From Bacteriovoracaceae bacterium (GTDB taxonomy: Bacteria > Bdellovibrionota > Bacteriovoracia > Bacteriovoracales > Bacteriovoracaceae), in NCBI GenBank assembly GCA_018675575.1, contig JABGXW010000145.1:1-64000 (forward strand): 64,000 bases of DNA, given 5' to 3'. The notes beneath the pieces are model-generated. The model saw only the letters and a list, made by a program, of their open reading frames with translations, had not been told where the DNA came from and did not search any database. Below are positions 16,916-25,033 of this stretch, in pieces. Both the position numbers and the translations under genes were made by a program. Within the stretch, counting starts at the first letter, position 1, and each line of letters starts with the position of its first letter.

Positions 16916-18082
16916 ATGAGTGATCATAGTACAACATCAGAATGGTATAAAAACCCTGCAGAAAGAGAAGTTTTAAAAACGGACCTTCTGACTTTAAATA
17001 TGGGGCCTCAACATCCAGCAACACACGGAGTTTTAAGAGTCGAAATTAAAACAGACTCCGAAATTGTCGTTGAGGCAATTCCTCATATTGGTTATTTACA
17101 TCGTTGTATGGAAAAGCATTGTGAAGGATTAGACTATAGGGGAATTATTCCTTACACCGATAGAATGGATTACCTAGGCGCTATGGGGATGGAATGGGGA
17201 TATGCTCTTACTCTTGAAAAAATGCTTGGAACAGAAGTTCCACAAAGAGCAGAATACATAAGAGTTTTGGTTGCTGAATTACAGAGGATAGCATCTCACC
17301 TTATGTTTTTTGGAACTTATGCGATTGATCTTGGTGCCTTCTCTCCTTTTCTTTATGCATTCCAAGACAGAGAAACCATTCTTCGAATTTTTGAAGAACT
17401 TTCCGGGGCAAGATTGCTTTATAATTATATTTGGATAGGTGGAGTCTGGAATGACATCACTGATGGACAATTAAGAAGAATTACTAAATTCTGTGAAGAA
17501 ATGAGCGAGAGTCTTAAAAAATACCACGCACTAGTTGGTGAAAATCATATTTTTGTTGGAAGAACAGCAAATGTTGGGATGATGAGCAAAGAGCTTTGTT
17601 TTGATCACGGTGCGACAGGACCTATCTTGCGCGGTAGCGGGGTTAATTGGGACTTGAGAAAAAATAGAACATATGGACTCTATAAAGACCTCGATTTCGA
17701 CATCATTGTAGGAGAAGGGATTAAGGGGCAAGTCGGAGATTGTTGGGATCGTTATTGGGTAAGAATGCAAGAAATGCATGAATCAATTAAAATTATTAAA
17801 CAATGCCTTGATGGAATAGAAGAGGGACCAATTATAGGAAAGGTTCCAAAGGTCATAAAAATTCCTGAAGGTGAAATATATATGAGAACAGAATGTCCGA
17901 GAGGTGAGTTAGGTTATCATCTTATAAGTAACGGAGGAAAAACTCCATATAGACTTAAAGTTAAGTCATCATGTTTTACACATGTTGGACTTTTACCTGA
18001 AGTTGCTAAAGGACAAATGATAGCCGATTTTGTTGCTACAATAGGTAGCATTGATATTGTTCTTGGAGAGGTTGATAGATAA
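16916..18082 (+). CDS. nuoD: NADH-quinone oxidoreductase subunit D
   Basis: The 49-kDa-type subunit that lines the quinone pocket, 388 residues. Recognised from NMGPQHPATHGVLR, HIGYLHRCMEKHCEG, the PRGELGYHLIS segment and the C-terminal VLGEVDR. The hydrogenase nickel-binding cysteines are absent, as in all NuoD. Its TAA overlaps the nuoI ATG by one base, so the two are likely coupled in translation. Confidence 0.96.
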   Translation: MSDHSTTSEWYKNPAEREVLKTDLLTLNMGPQHPATHGVLRVEIKTDSEIVVEAIPHIGYLHRCMEKHCEGLDYRGIIPYTDRMDYLGAMGMEWGYALTLEKMLGTEVPQRAEYIRVLVAELQRIASHLMFFGTYAIDLGAFSPFLYAFQDRETILRIFEELSGARLLYNYIWIGGVWNDITDGQLRRITKFCEEMSESLKKYHALVGENHIFVGRTANVGMMSKELCFDHGATGPILRGSGVNWDLRKNRTYGLYKDLDFDIIVGEGIKGQVGDCWDRYWVRMQEMHESIKIIKQCLDGIEEGPIIGKVPKVIKIPEGEIYMRTECPRGELGYHLISNGGKTPYRLKVKSSCFTHVGLLPEVAKGQMIADFVATIGSIDIVLGEVDR

Positions 18083-18600
18083 TGGATATGACAAACGTAA
18101 ACCCACATGAAGATACATTAACTTTCAAGAAATGGTTTCAAAATGTTTGGCGCGGTTTTAGTACTGCTATAAAGGGGATGGGCATAACATTTAAATATGT
18201 CTACTCAGTTAAGCCCGTAACAATTGAGTACCCTGAAGTTCGAGAAGAATTACCTAAAAATTCAAGATCGAGGCTTTTTAATGATGTTCAAAACTGTATC
18301 TCGTGCCATATGTGTGCAACGGCATGTCCTGTTGATTGCATTTATATTACAGCTGAGAGAAGAGAAAAGGATGCACCAAAATTAAAAACATCTGATGGTA
18401 CGGCGATTCGATTAGACCTGAAGCAATATACAATTGATACAGCTCTATGCTGTTACTGTGGACTCTGCACTACTGTTTGTCCTACACAATGTCTGACACA
18501 CACCACAGATTATGAATATGCAGCTTATACTGTTGATTCGATGAAGTATGACTATACATCACCAGAAATAGTCGCATGGAGAGAAAGGCTAGTTAAATAA
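18082..18600 (+). CDS. nuoI: NADH-quinone oxidoreductase subunit I (two 4Fe-4S ferredoxin)
   Basis: Carries clusters N6a and N6b in the peripheral arm. 172 residues with two CxxCxxCxxxC motifs: CISCHMCATACPVDC and CCYCGLCTTVCPTQC. A shorter amphipathic N-terminus precedes them. It is the last gene of the operon: no nuoE, F, G, H or J-N follows, so the NADH-input and membrane modules must be elsewhere or absent. The 3' end forms half of a convergent hairpin (18587-18616). Confidence 0.93.
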   Translation: MDMTNVNPHEDTLTFKKWFQNVWRGFSTAIKGMGITFKYVYSVKPVTIEYPEVREELPKNSRSRLFNDVQNCISCHMCATACPVDCIYITAERREKDAPKLKTSDGTAIRLDLKQYTIDTALCCYCGLCTTVCPTQCLTHTTDYEYAAYTVDSMKYDYTSPEIVAWRERLVK

Positions 18601-18616
18601 TTTATACTAACTAGCC
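18587..18616. terminator. Convergent hairpin between nuoI and the methyltransferase gene
   Basis: Perfect 9-bp inverted repeat GGCTAGTTA (18587-18595) / TAACTAGCC (18608-18616) with a 12-base loop, straddling the nuoI stop and lying just past the stop of the opposing gene. On the minus strand it is followed by TTTCTCT; there is no T run on the plus strand. Confidence 0.45.
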
Positions 18617-18625
18617 AACTTCGAC

Positions 18626-19855
18626 TTAGTGACTTTTTCTTATGATCAGTGCTTTTAAGTAATTTCCTTCCGGAAATCCTTTGATTGTAGGACAATCCTC
18701 ACCTAGTTTAAACTCATTAACAATTTTAGCTTGTCCTTTAATTAGTTGAAGAATTTTGTCTTGATATTTTTTCTTTGAGACAGAATGTGTATTTAAAAAT
18801 AAAGCGGCATGACCTTTATCTTCTAGCGATTCAAGAATTAAAGGAATCAAGTCTTCATATTTCTTTAATGCCTGTGTTGTTTTCTTTCCATCTGAAGAAC
18901 TGCTTGGTGGGTCACAGACAATTAAATCAAACTTAACCTGCTCTCTATTAAGTTTTTTGAGAGCTTGCTCTGAACTCATGACCATGGACCTGTGTGTTGA
19001 AGTGAAATGATTAAGGAGAATGTTTCTTTTAAGCCAGTCCATATATTTTGAAGAAAGATCAACAGAAGTTACGTGGCCATTATGAAATAGACCTTGTAGA
19101 GAGAAAGCTCCAGTGTAGGAATAGAGATTTAACATCGAATTTGAATTTTCGAAATATGGTCTCATCTTTTTTCTTATTGAAGCTGCATCAGTATAAATTC
19201 CAGGATCGTTGCCATCAAATGGCTTAACTTCATACTTGATTCCAAACTCAGTCACATTGCAATTAATTGTAGAGCTTATTTTCTTACTAATCTTTTTAAT
19301 CTCAGGTTTACAGCCAGGAAAACGTTCTTGTAAAAGGACTTTGTAATCATTTGATGGGAAGTGCTTTTCAAGGAGTCTTTGAACATGTTTTGTAACGGCA
19401 AATTGAAGAGGAAACCAAAATGAAGAAAAAGTTTGAATTAAAACGACTTCACCCATAAATTGAATAAAGAGACCTGGGATATGATCAGCTTCTCCAAATA
19501 TCCAATAAAAGTTATCTCGTTCTTCTGAAATTTTATCAATAATTCTTCTTTCAAGTGCATTTTCTAATCGAGAACCTAAGTCATATTCAAAGTTTTTAAT
19601 TTTCTCAACAAATGGTTTTTGGTGGGACCAAACTCTTCCTTTTATTTTTGGATGTCTCCAATCATTAATAAACAACACTATTTCTTCTTTAGTTTTTGGA
19701 TGAATTCCAATTAAGAAAAGGTTTGTTTTAGGAAATGTTTTTGTAAAACTATCTAAGATAATCCAAGGATGACCGTTCTTAGTATGCTTTATAGAATCTG
19801 GATGTATGTCAACTCTTGGAAATGGTCTCTCGAAAAGCCTGGGGTTTTTTTTCAT
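18626..19855 (-). CDS. RlmI-like class I SAM-dependent RNA methyltransferase
   Basis: Predicted rRNA cytosine methyltransferase of 409 residues with the RlmI/RlmK layout. An N-terminal PUA-like segment (about 12-90, with KNGHPWI) is followed by a Rossmann-fold domain carrying MLNLYSYTGAFS (SAM-binding region), SVDLSSKYMDW and the catalytic DPP in LIVCDPPSSSS. The family is clear; the exact target base is not, so no symbol is given. It starts 18 bp after the stop of the upstream small gene and is convergent with nuoI. Confidence 0.85.
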   Translation of the reverse strand: MKKNPRLFERPFPRVDIHPDSIKHTKNGHPWIILDSFTKTFPKTNLFLIGIHPKTKEEIVLFINDWRHPKIKGRVWSHQKPFVEKIKNFEYDLGSRLENALERRIIDKISEERDNFYWIFGEADHIPGLFIQFMGEVVLIQTFSSFWFPLQFAVTKHVQRLLEKHFPSNDYKVLLQERFPGCKPEIKKISKKISSTINCNVTEFGIKYEVKPFDGNDPGIYTDAASIRKKMRPYFENSNSMLNLYSYTGAFSLQGLFHNGHVTSVDLSSKYMDWLKRNILLNHFTSTHRSMVMSSEQALKKLNREQVKFDLIVCDPPSSSSDGKKTTQALKKYEDLIPLILESLEDKGHAALFLNTHSVSKKKYQDKILQLIKGQAKIVNEFKLGEDCPTIKGFPEGNYLKALIIRKSH

Positions 19856-19873
19856 GATTACCTAGATATCTTT

Positions 19874-20143
19874 TTAAGGTGTGCCACCTAGACTAATCAA
19901 TTCTTCAACTGAATTTTCAAGGATTAGAACTAATTTATTTGTAATAAGAAATGGATCATCACTTTCAAAAACACCATAAGTCGCAAGTCTTTTTCCCATC
20001 TCTTGAGTGAGTGGATGATAAGGATCAAGTTCATTACATAGCAAATTTAGATCTTCAATTATGATAGAAAGTTCTTGAATACGGCCAACTATTGAAGGTT
20101 GTTCCTGACTTGAAGTATTTGATTCTAGATTGATGTTAATCAT
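19874..20143 (-). CDS. Small hypothetical protein
   Basis: An 89-residue acidic, helical protein (MININLESN to LISLGGTP) of unknown function. A GTG at 20191 would add 16 residues, but it lies within 11 bases of the divergent gene's start and has no good ribosome site; ATG 20143 is preferred, weakly supported by GAGA upstream. It precedes the methyltransferase gene by 18 bp and is probably cotranscribed with it. Confidence 0.6.
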   Translation of the reverse strand: MININLESNTSSQEQPSIVGRIQELSIIIEDLNLLCNELDPYHPLTQEMGKRLATYGVFESDDPFLITNKLVLILENSVEELISLGGTP

Positions 20144-20201
20144 ATTCGTGAATGTCTCAAATTTGGTACATCTAGTCAATCCTTCACTCACAGGAGTTTT
20201 T

Positions 20202-21089
20202 GTGTTTATTATTCTCTATATCTTGTTTTTAATAGGACTTATTTACTTAATAGAGAAATTGCCCCAAAGAGGCAGTATATTTCACTTTAAGACGGTTTTT
20301 CCTCGGTCCGTCATGGTTAAACAAGGTGATGAGTTAACGGCCATCATATGGGAGATGGCCCTTGTTCATGAAGGGGAAGGTCCTAAAGGTCATTTTCCTC
20401 AGTATAAAGGATTTGAATTATTACTTAATTTTTTACTAAAAACCATGAGGATTCATGGAGGTTCAAAGAGGACTGTCTTAGGTCCTCTCAAAATGTCTCT
20501 ATCTTCGGACCTTAAATGGGAAAAGAAATTATTAGCAGAGTATAAGGATGGAATATTTCAATTTTTTCTAACTGGGTTAATAACATGGATATTTGCAATT
20601 TTTTCATCTTGGATTTTAGAAATAGAATTAGGAACCTGGACTTCTTTGGCAATTTTCTTCGCCCAAGTCATAGGGGTGATAATATTTCATTATTTCATTA
20701 AATATTTTGAGAATAAGTATTTTTTAAGTCTCTTCCAGATCAGTCAAAAGCTCATAAGGTTTGATGCCTTATTGAAAACGAGTCTCTCGATACAAGAAAT
20801 TCTAGAATTTAGTGAAATTAATAACTTACCATCAGTAACTGAAAATGTAGTTTTGAGGCCACTTATCCTGTCACTTTTGCAGCTTGTCAGAAAATGGAAA
20901 AATTTTGGAGTGTGTATAAAGTCTGAAGTTATTGAAATTAGATACGATATTTCTTTCTTATTTGATGAAAACTTTAGAAAATTTATAGATTTAGTTAAAT
21001 TCTTAAAATTCCTTATACTTTGTATGTTTTTTTTGACGCCATATTTTCTAAGTATTGGTTCGTTATTAAGTGGCTTTTTAATTGAATAA
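20202..21089 (+). CDS. Multi-pass membrane protein, possibly TadB/TadC-like
   Basis: A 295-residue inner-membrane protein. GTG 20202 is chosen because AGGAG stands five bases upstream, and it removes an overlap with the divergent small gene that a start at TTG 20130 would create. It has an N-terminal membrane segment (FIILYILFLIGLIYLI), a cytoplasmic stretch, two adjacent segments near the middle (FFLTGLITWIFAIFSSWIL and AIFFAQVIGVIIFHYF), a second helical stretch and a C-terminal segment. This alternation resembles type II secretion F/TadB-TadC platform proteins. No such gene is found in the Tad locus at 23900-28510, so it is a weak candidate for that role. No motif proves it. Confidence 0.55.
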   Translation: MFIILYILFLIGLIYLIEKLPQRGSIFHFKTVFPRSVMVKQGDELTAIIWEMALVHEGEGPKGHFPQYKGFELLLNFLLKTMRIHGGSKRTVLGPLKMSLSSDLKWEKKLLAEYKDGIFQFFLTGLITWIFAIFSSWILEIELGTWTSLAIFFAQVIGVIIFHYFIKYFENKYFLSLFQISQKLIRFDALLKTSLSIQEILEFSEINNLPSVTENVVLRPLILSLLQLVRKWKNFGVCIKSEVIEIRYDISFLFDENFRKFIDLVKFLKFLILCMFFLTPYFLSIGSLLSGFLIE

Positions 21090-21142
21090 GAGTTGGATTC
21101 ATATTATTTTTAATCCTTTAAATTACAACACGGGAACTTAAT

Positions 21143-22828
21143 ATGAGTGCAACAAACGATAAGCAAATTATCTATTCAATGAACAGGGTGGGTAAGCTTT
21201 ATAATCAAAAATATGTATTAAAAGATATTTCATTGTCTTATTTCTATGGAGCAAAAATTGGAGTCTTAGGTTTAAATGGCTCAGGTAAATCAACTTTATT
21301 AAGAATATTAGCGGGTATAGATGAGAACTATTTAGGTGAAACACATATCTCAAAAGGCTACACTGTAGGTTACCTAGAGCAGGAACCGTCGCTAAATCCC
21401 GAAAAAACTGTACGAGATATCGTATCAGAAGGAGCTTCAGAAATTGTCGCTCTTTTAAAAGAGTTTGATGCTGTAAATGAAAAGTTTGCTGAACCTATGT
21501 CTGATGATGAAATGGAAAAGCTCCTTGTTAAACAGGCGAAACTTCAAGATGAATTAGACGTCTCAAATGCTTGGGATTTAGACTCTAGACTTGAATTAGC
21601 GATGGATGCGTTGAGATGTCCTCCGAGTGATCAAAAAATATCAGAACTTTCTGGTGGTGAAAAAAGAAGAGTTGCCTTATGTCGATTACTTTTAAAAGAG
21701 CCAGATATCTTATTATTAGATGAACCTACAAACCATTTAGATGCCGAAACTGTGTTTTGGTTGGAAAGGCATCTTCAAAATTATAAAGGGACAGTTATTG
21801 CAGTAACTCATGATAGATATTTTCTAGATAATGTTGCTGGATGGATTTTAGAATTAGACAGAGGAATGGGCATACCATTCCAAGGTAATTATACAGATTG
21901 GCTAACCTCAAAGACTAAAAGACTTTCAATGGAAGAAAAACAGGAGAGTAAACGTCAAAAATCTATGAACGAAGAATTAGAGTGGATAAAAGCTTCACCA
22001 AAAGCTAGGCAAGCGAAATCTAAAGCAAGAATTAAGAACTATGAAGAAAGGCTGAATGAATCCCTTGAAAAAAGAAATGAAACAAATGACTTGTTTATTC
22101 CCGCTGGACCTCGATTGGGCTCTGTAGTGGTTGAGGCAAATAATATTGCTAAAGCATTTGGTGACAAGCTTCTTTATGATAACTTATCTTTTCAGCTTCC
22201 AGCTGGTGGTATTGTAGGAATTATTGGACCAAACGGTGCTGGTAAAACAACATTATTTCGTATGATGACTGGTGAAATTGAACCCGACAGTGGTGATTTC
22301 AAATTGGGTGAAACTGTAAAACTTGGTTATATTGATCAAGGTAGAGATTTAGATCCTGAAAAATCTATTTATCAAACAATTAGTAATGAACTTGAATTTT
22401 TGGAACTAGGTAATAGAAAAATAAATAGTAGGGCATATATTGCAAAATTTAATTTTTCTGGTGAAGACCAAAAGAAAAAAGTAAGCCAATTATCTGGAGG
22501 AGAAAGAAATAGAGTCCACCTCGCAACAATGCTTAAGGGCCAAGGTAATGTCTTACTGCTCGATGAGCCTACAAATGATTTAGATATAAATACTTTGAGA
22601 GCTTTAGAAAATGCACTTATTGACTTTCCGGGATGTGCTGTTGTCATTTCCCATGATAGGTTTTTCCTCGATCGGATTGCCACACATATTCTTGCTTTCG
22701 AAGGTGAAAGCCGTGCGGTTTGGTTTGATGGTAATTTTTCCGATTATGAAGAAGATAAAAAGAAACGACTAGGTGAGTCAGCATTAGTGCCTCATCGAGT
22801 GAGCTACAAAAAACTTAAAAGAGATTAA
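21143..22828 (+). CDS. ettA: Energy-dependent translational throttle protein (ABC-F)
   Basis: Cytoplasmic ABC-F ATPase acting at the ribosomal E site. 561 residues with two ABC cassettes: Walker A GLNGSGKST and GPNGAGKTT, signatures LSGGEKRR and LSGGERNR, Walker B LLLDEPTNHLD and LLLDEPTNDLD. The linker contains the RQAKSKARIKNYEE stretch typical of EttA, and length and order fit EttA rather than Uup or YbiT. No membrane segments. It stands 53 bp after the membrane-protein gene; the aspartokinase gene starts one base after its stop. Confidence 0.93.
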   Translation: MSATNDKQIIYSMNRVGKLYNQKYVLKDISLSYFYGAKIGVLGLNGSGKSTLLRILAGIDENYLGETHISKGYTVGYLEQEPSLNPEKTVRDIVSEGASEIVALLKEFDAVNEKFAEPMSDDEMEKLLVKQAKLQDELDVSNAWDLDSRLELAMDALRCPPSDQKISELSGGEKRRVALCRLLLKEPDILLLDEPTNHLDAETVFWLERHLQNYKGTVIAVTHDRYFLDNVAGWILELDRGMGIPFQGNYTDWLTSKTKRLSMEEKQESKRQKSMNEELEWIKASPKARQAKSKARIKNYEERLNESLEKRNETNDLFIPAGPRLGSVVVEANNIAKAFGDKLLYDNLSFQLPAGGIVGIIGPNGAGKTTLFRMMTGEIEPDSGDFKLGETVKLGYIDQGRDLDPEKSIYQTISNELEFLELGNRKINSRAYIAKFNFSGEDQKKKVSQLSGGERNRVHLATMLKGQGNVLLLDEPTNDLDINTLRALENALIDFPGCAVVISHDRFFLDRIATHILAFEGESRAVWFDGNFSDYEEDKKKRLGESALVPHRVSYKKLKRD

Positions 22829-22829
22829 T

Positions 22830-23945
22830 GTGAAGATTGTTGCAAAATTTGGAGGCTCCTCAGTAAAAGGTGCTGAGGCCATAAAAAGATGTTGCAAAAT
22901 AATTAAAAATAATTGTGATATAGATGTGGTCATTTTATCAGCGACATATAATTCTACAAATGAACTAGAAATAATAGCTGGCTTGGCCATAAAGAATATC
23001 GACGGCGCGCATGTCGCTCTAAATAATTTCTTTACTAAACATGAAGATATTATCCGTAAATTAGAAATCTCAGATCAATGTTATGAATTCATAAATAACT
23101 TAAGAGAAGAGCTAAAATGTACAATTTTGCAAATGAATGAAGCTCAAAGTATCAGTGCCAAACTTATGGATCATATGTATTCGTATGGAGAACGACTTTC
23201 CACGGCCATCGTATACAAGTACTTATGTAAAAGTTCAGAGGATAGGAATCCCCTTCTTCTAGATATACGAACTTTTTTGATAACAAATGATAACTATGGC
23301 CTTGCTGAACCGATTATCGAAAAGATTAAATCTAATTTAGATTCAATTAAACAATTTAAATCTAAAGACCTTATTATTACTCAAGGGTTCATTGGTGCGA
23401 CTGAAGATGGGTGTACAACGACACTGGGGAGAGAGGGGTCCGATTATTCAGCGACGCTTATTGCTGAAGCAATTTCAGCTGATCAAGTTCAAATATGGAC
23501 GGATGTAGCAGGAGTTGCTACGATTGATCCGAAGCTTGTCTCTGATGCAAGGTTTATCAACAAGCTTTCCTACGAGGAGGCCACCTCGTTGGCTGAAAAT
23601 GGTGCTAAGATACTGTTTCCTAAAACTTTAGCGCCTGCAAAAAGAAAAAATATACCTGTTTTTGTAAAGTCTTCTTTTTTACCTAATTCAGAAGGAACAA
23701 AAATTTGCCAAATTGCCAAAGAAGAACTGGAACCAAGAGTTTCTGGATTAGCTTTAGACAACGGATTATTAACAATTGTAGGAATTGATTTAATTCATTT
23801 TGAAGATAAGATAAAAAACTTCCTAACTGAATTTAATGCCATTCTAATAATGAAAGAAAATAATTTCATAAAATATAAATTTCCAAATAATTCAAAACTT
23901 CACCTAGCTTTATACTCACTGCATGGATATTTATTTTCAGAGTAA
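22830..23945 (+). CDS. Aspartokinase with shortened regulatory domain
   Basis: Phosphorylates aspartate at the entry to lysine, threonine and methionine synthesis. The catalytic part (about 1-290) has KFGGSSV, GREGSDYS (usually GRGGSD) and IWTDVAGVATIDP. After it only ~75 residues remain, against ~150 for the usual pair of ACT domains, so it has at most one ACT-like unit and may be feedback-insensitive or bind effectors differently. The start is GTG 22830, one base after the ettA stop. The last 46 bp overlap the convergent pilus ATPase gene. lysC is the likely name but paralogues cannot be excluded. Confidence 0.85.
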   Translation: MKIVAKFGGSSVKGAEAIKRCCKIIKNNCDIDVVILSATYNSTNELEIIAGLAIKNIDGAHVALNNFFTKHEDIIRKLEISDQCYEFINNLREELKCTILQMNEAQSISAKLMDHMYSYGERLSTAIVYKYLCKSSEDRNPLLLDIRTFLITNDNYGLAEPIIEKIKSNLDSIKQFKSKDLIITQGFIGATEDGCTTTLGREGSDYSATLIAEAISADQVQIWTDVAGVATIDPKLVSDARFINKLSYEEATSLAENGAKILFPKTLAPAKRKNIPVFVKSSFLPNSEGTKICQIAKEELEPRVSGLALDNGLLTIVGIDLIHFEDKIKNFLTEFNAILIMKENNFIKYKFPNNSKLHLALYSLHGYLFSE

Positions 23946-25033
23946 ATATATTCAAAGTTGATCCGCTCACCATCTGAACCAAACACTTTGATTATCTCTG
24001 TTATTTTTTTGTTTTCCATATGGATTACATAATTAATATTTTGCGAAATAAGTTTTAATACTTCTGAATAAGATAAACTTTTATTTTGAATACTCATTTC
24101 GAATAATAATGCAATCCTCTCTACACCATCTCTTGCGTTAATTGAATGGATACTGCTCATTAATCCTTTATGCCCATTATTCATAGCTAGCATGAAAGGA
24201 ATGACTTCTGAACCACGCATTTCTCCTAAAATGATTCGTTCTGGCCTCATCCTGAGAGAATATTGTGTATATTTTTCTAAACTGTAAAATTTACTTTCTG
24301 CTGCTAATAAATAAGTAAAATGATCTTTCTTTACATTTATCTCCTGAGTATCCTCAAGAATGATGACATGTTCCTCATCGATCATTGATAATAATGAAGT
24401 TAGTAAAGATGTCTTTCCTGATCCTGTTGAACCTGAGATCAGTAAATTTTCTTTTTTGTTTATTAGTTCTTTGATTATTGTACTCATTGACTCATTTCTA
24501 ACAAAAGAACGCAAAGGTATAATCTGATTACCTATGGCCCTAATGAAAACTTTAAATCCTTTTCGACTACCATGGGTCGCGGGATGGACGACTGTTATTC
24601 GACATGACTTTTTATGAATAATAGAGTTAAAACTAACGAAAGGAATTCCTTGATTCCAATTCTTTCTTTCTTTTAGGGTTAAAACTTCGATTGATAAGAA
24701 GATTTCTTCCATTGAAATTGATAGATGGGTGCTCGAAATATTTCCTGATTGATAAACTTGAACTAGCTTAGGAGAATGAATAATAATCTCTTCAAAGCAA
24801 TTGGAGAATAGATCCTCTAAATACATCAATGAGTTTATATCATGAAACCAGGCTTCTAATATTCTACTTTGTTCATGTGAAACTAAATTCATTCCTAATT
24901 CATCTGAAGTGATATCTCTAATTTCCTTAAAACCTAAAATTCTTTTCTTTGTAATATTTTGCTTATAAATATTTTTAAAATATTGTAAAACTTCGTTATT
25001 TAAGTTTTTATTAAATATATTCAAGTTTGACAT
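23900..25033 (-). CDS. cpaF: CpaF/TadA-type pilus assembly ATPase
   Basis: Hexameric secretion ATPase powering assembly of a Tad/type IVb pilus. 377 residues. C-terminal ATPase core: Walker A GSTGSGKT (about residue 203), ILEDTQEI, the Arg-rich YSLRMRPERIILGEMRG segment and the SSIHSINARDGVERI box. The N-terminal ~130 residues are the helical domain of this subfamily. Its start overlaps the end of the secretin-like gene by 23 bp, and its end overlaps the aspartokinase gene. It is the last gene of the locus running from the pilin at 28510. Confidence 0.88.
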   Translation of the reverse strand: MSNLNIFNKNLNNEVLQYFKNIYKQNITKKRILGFKEIRDITSDELGMNLVSHEQSRILEAWFHDINSLMYLEDLFSNCFEEIIIHSPKLVQVYQSGNISSTHLSISMEEIFLSIEVLTLKERKNWNQGIPFVSFNSIIHKKSCRITVVHPATHGSRKGFKVFIRAIGNQIIPLRSFVRNESMSTIIKELINKKENLLISGSTGSGKTSLLTSLLSMIDEEHVIILEDTQEINVKKDHFTYLLAAESKFYSLEKYTQYSLRMRPERIILGEMRGSEVIPFMLAMNNGHKGLMSSIHSINARDGVERIALLFEMSIQNKSLSYSEVLKLISQNINYVIHMENKKITEIIKVFGSDGERINFEYIYSENKYPCSEYKAR

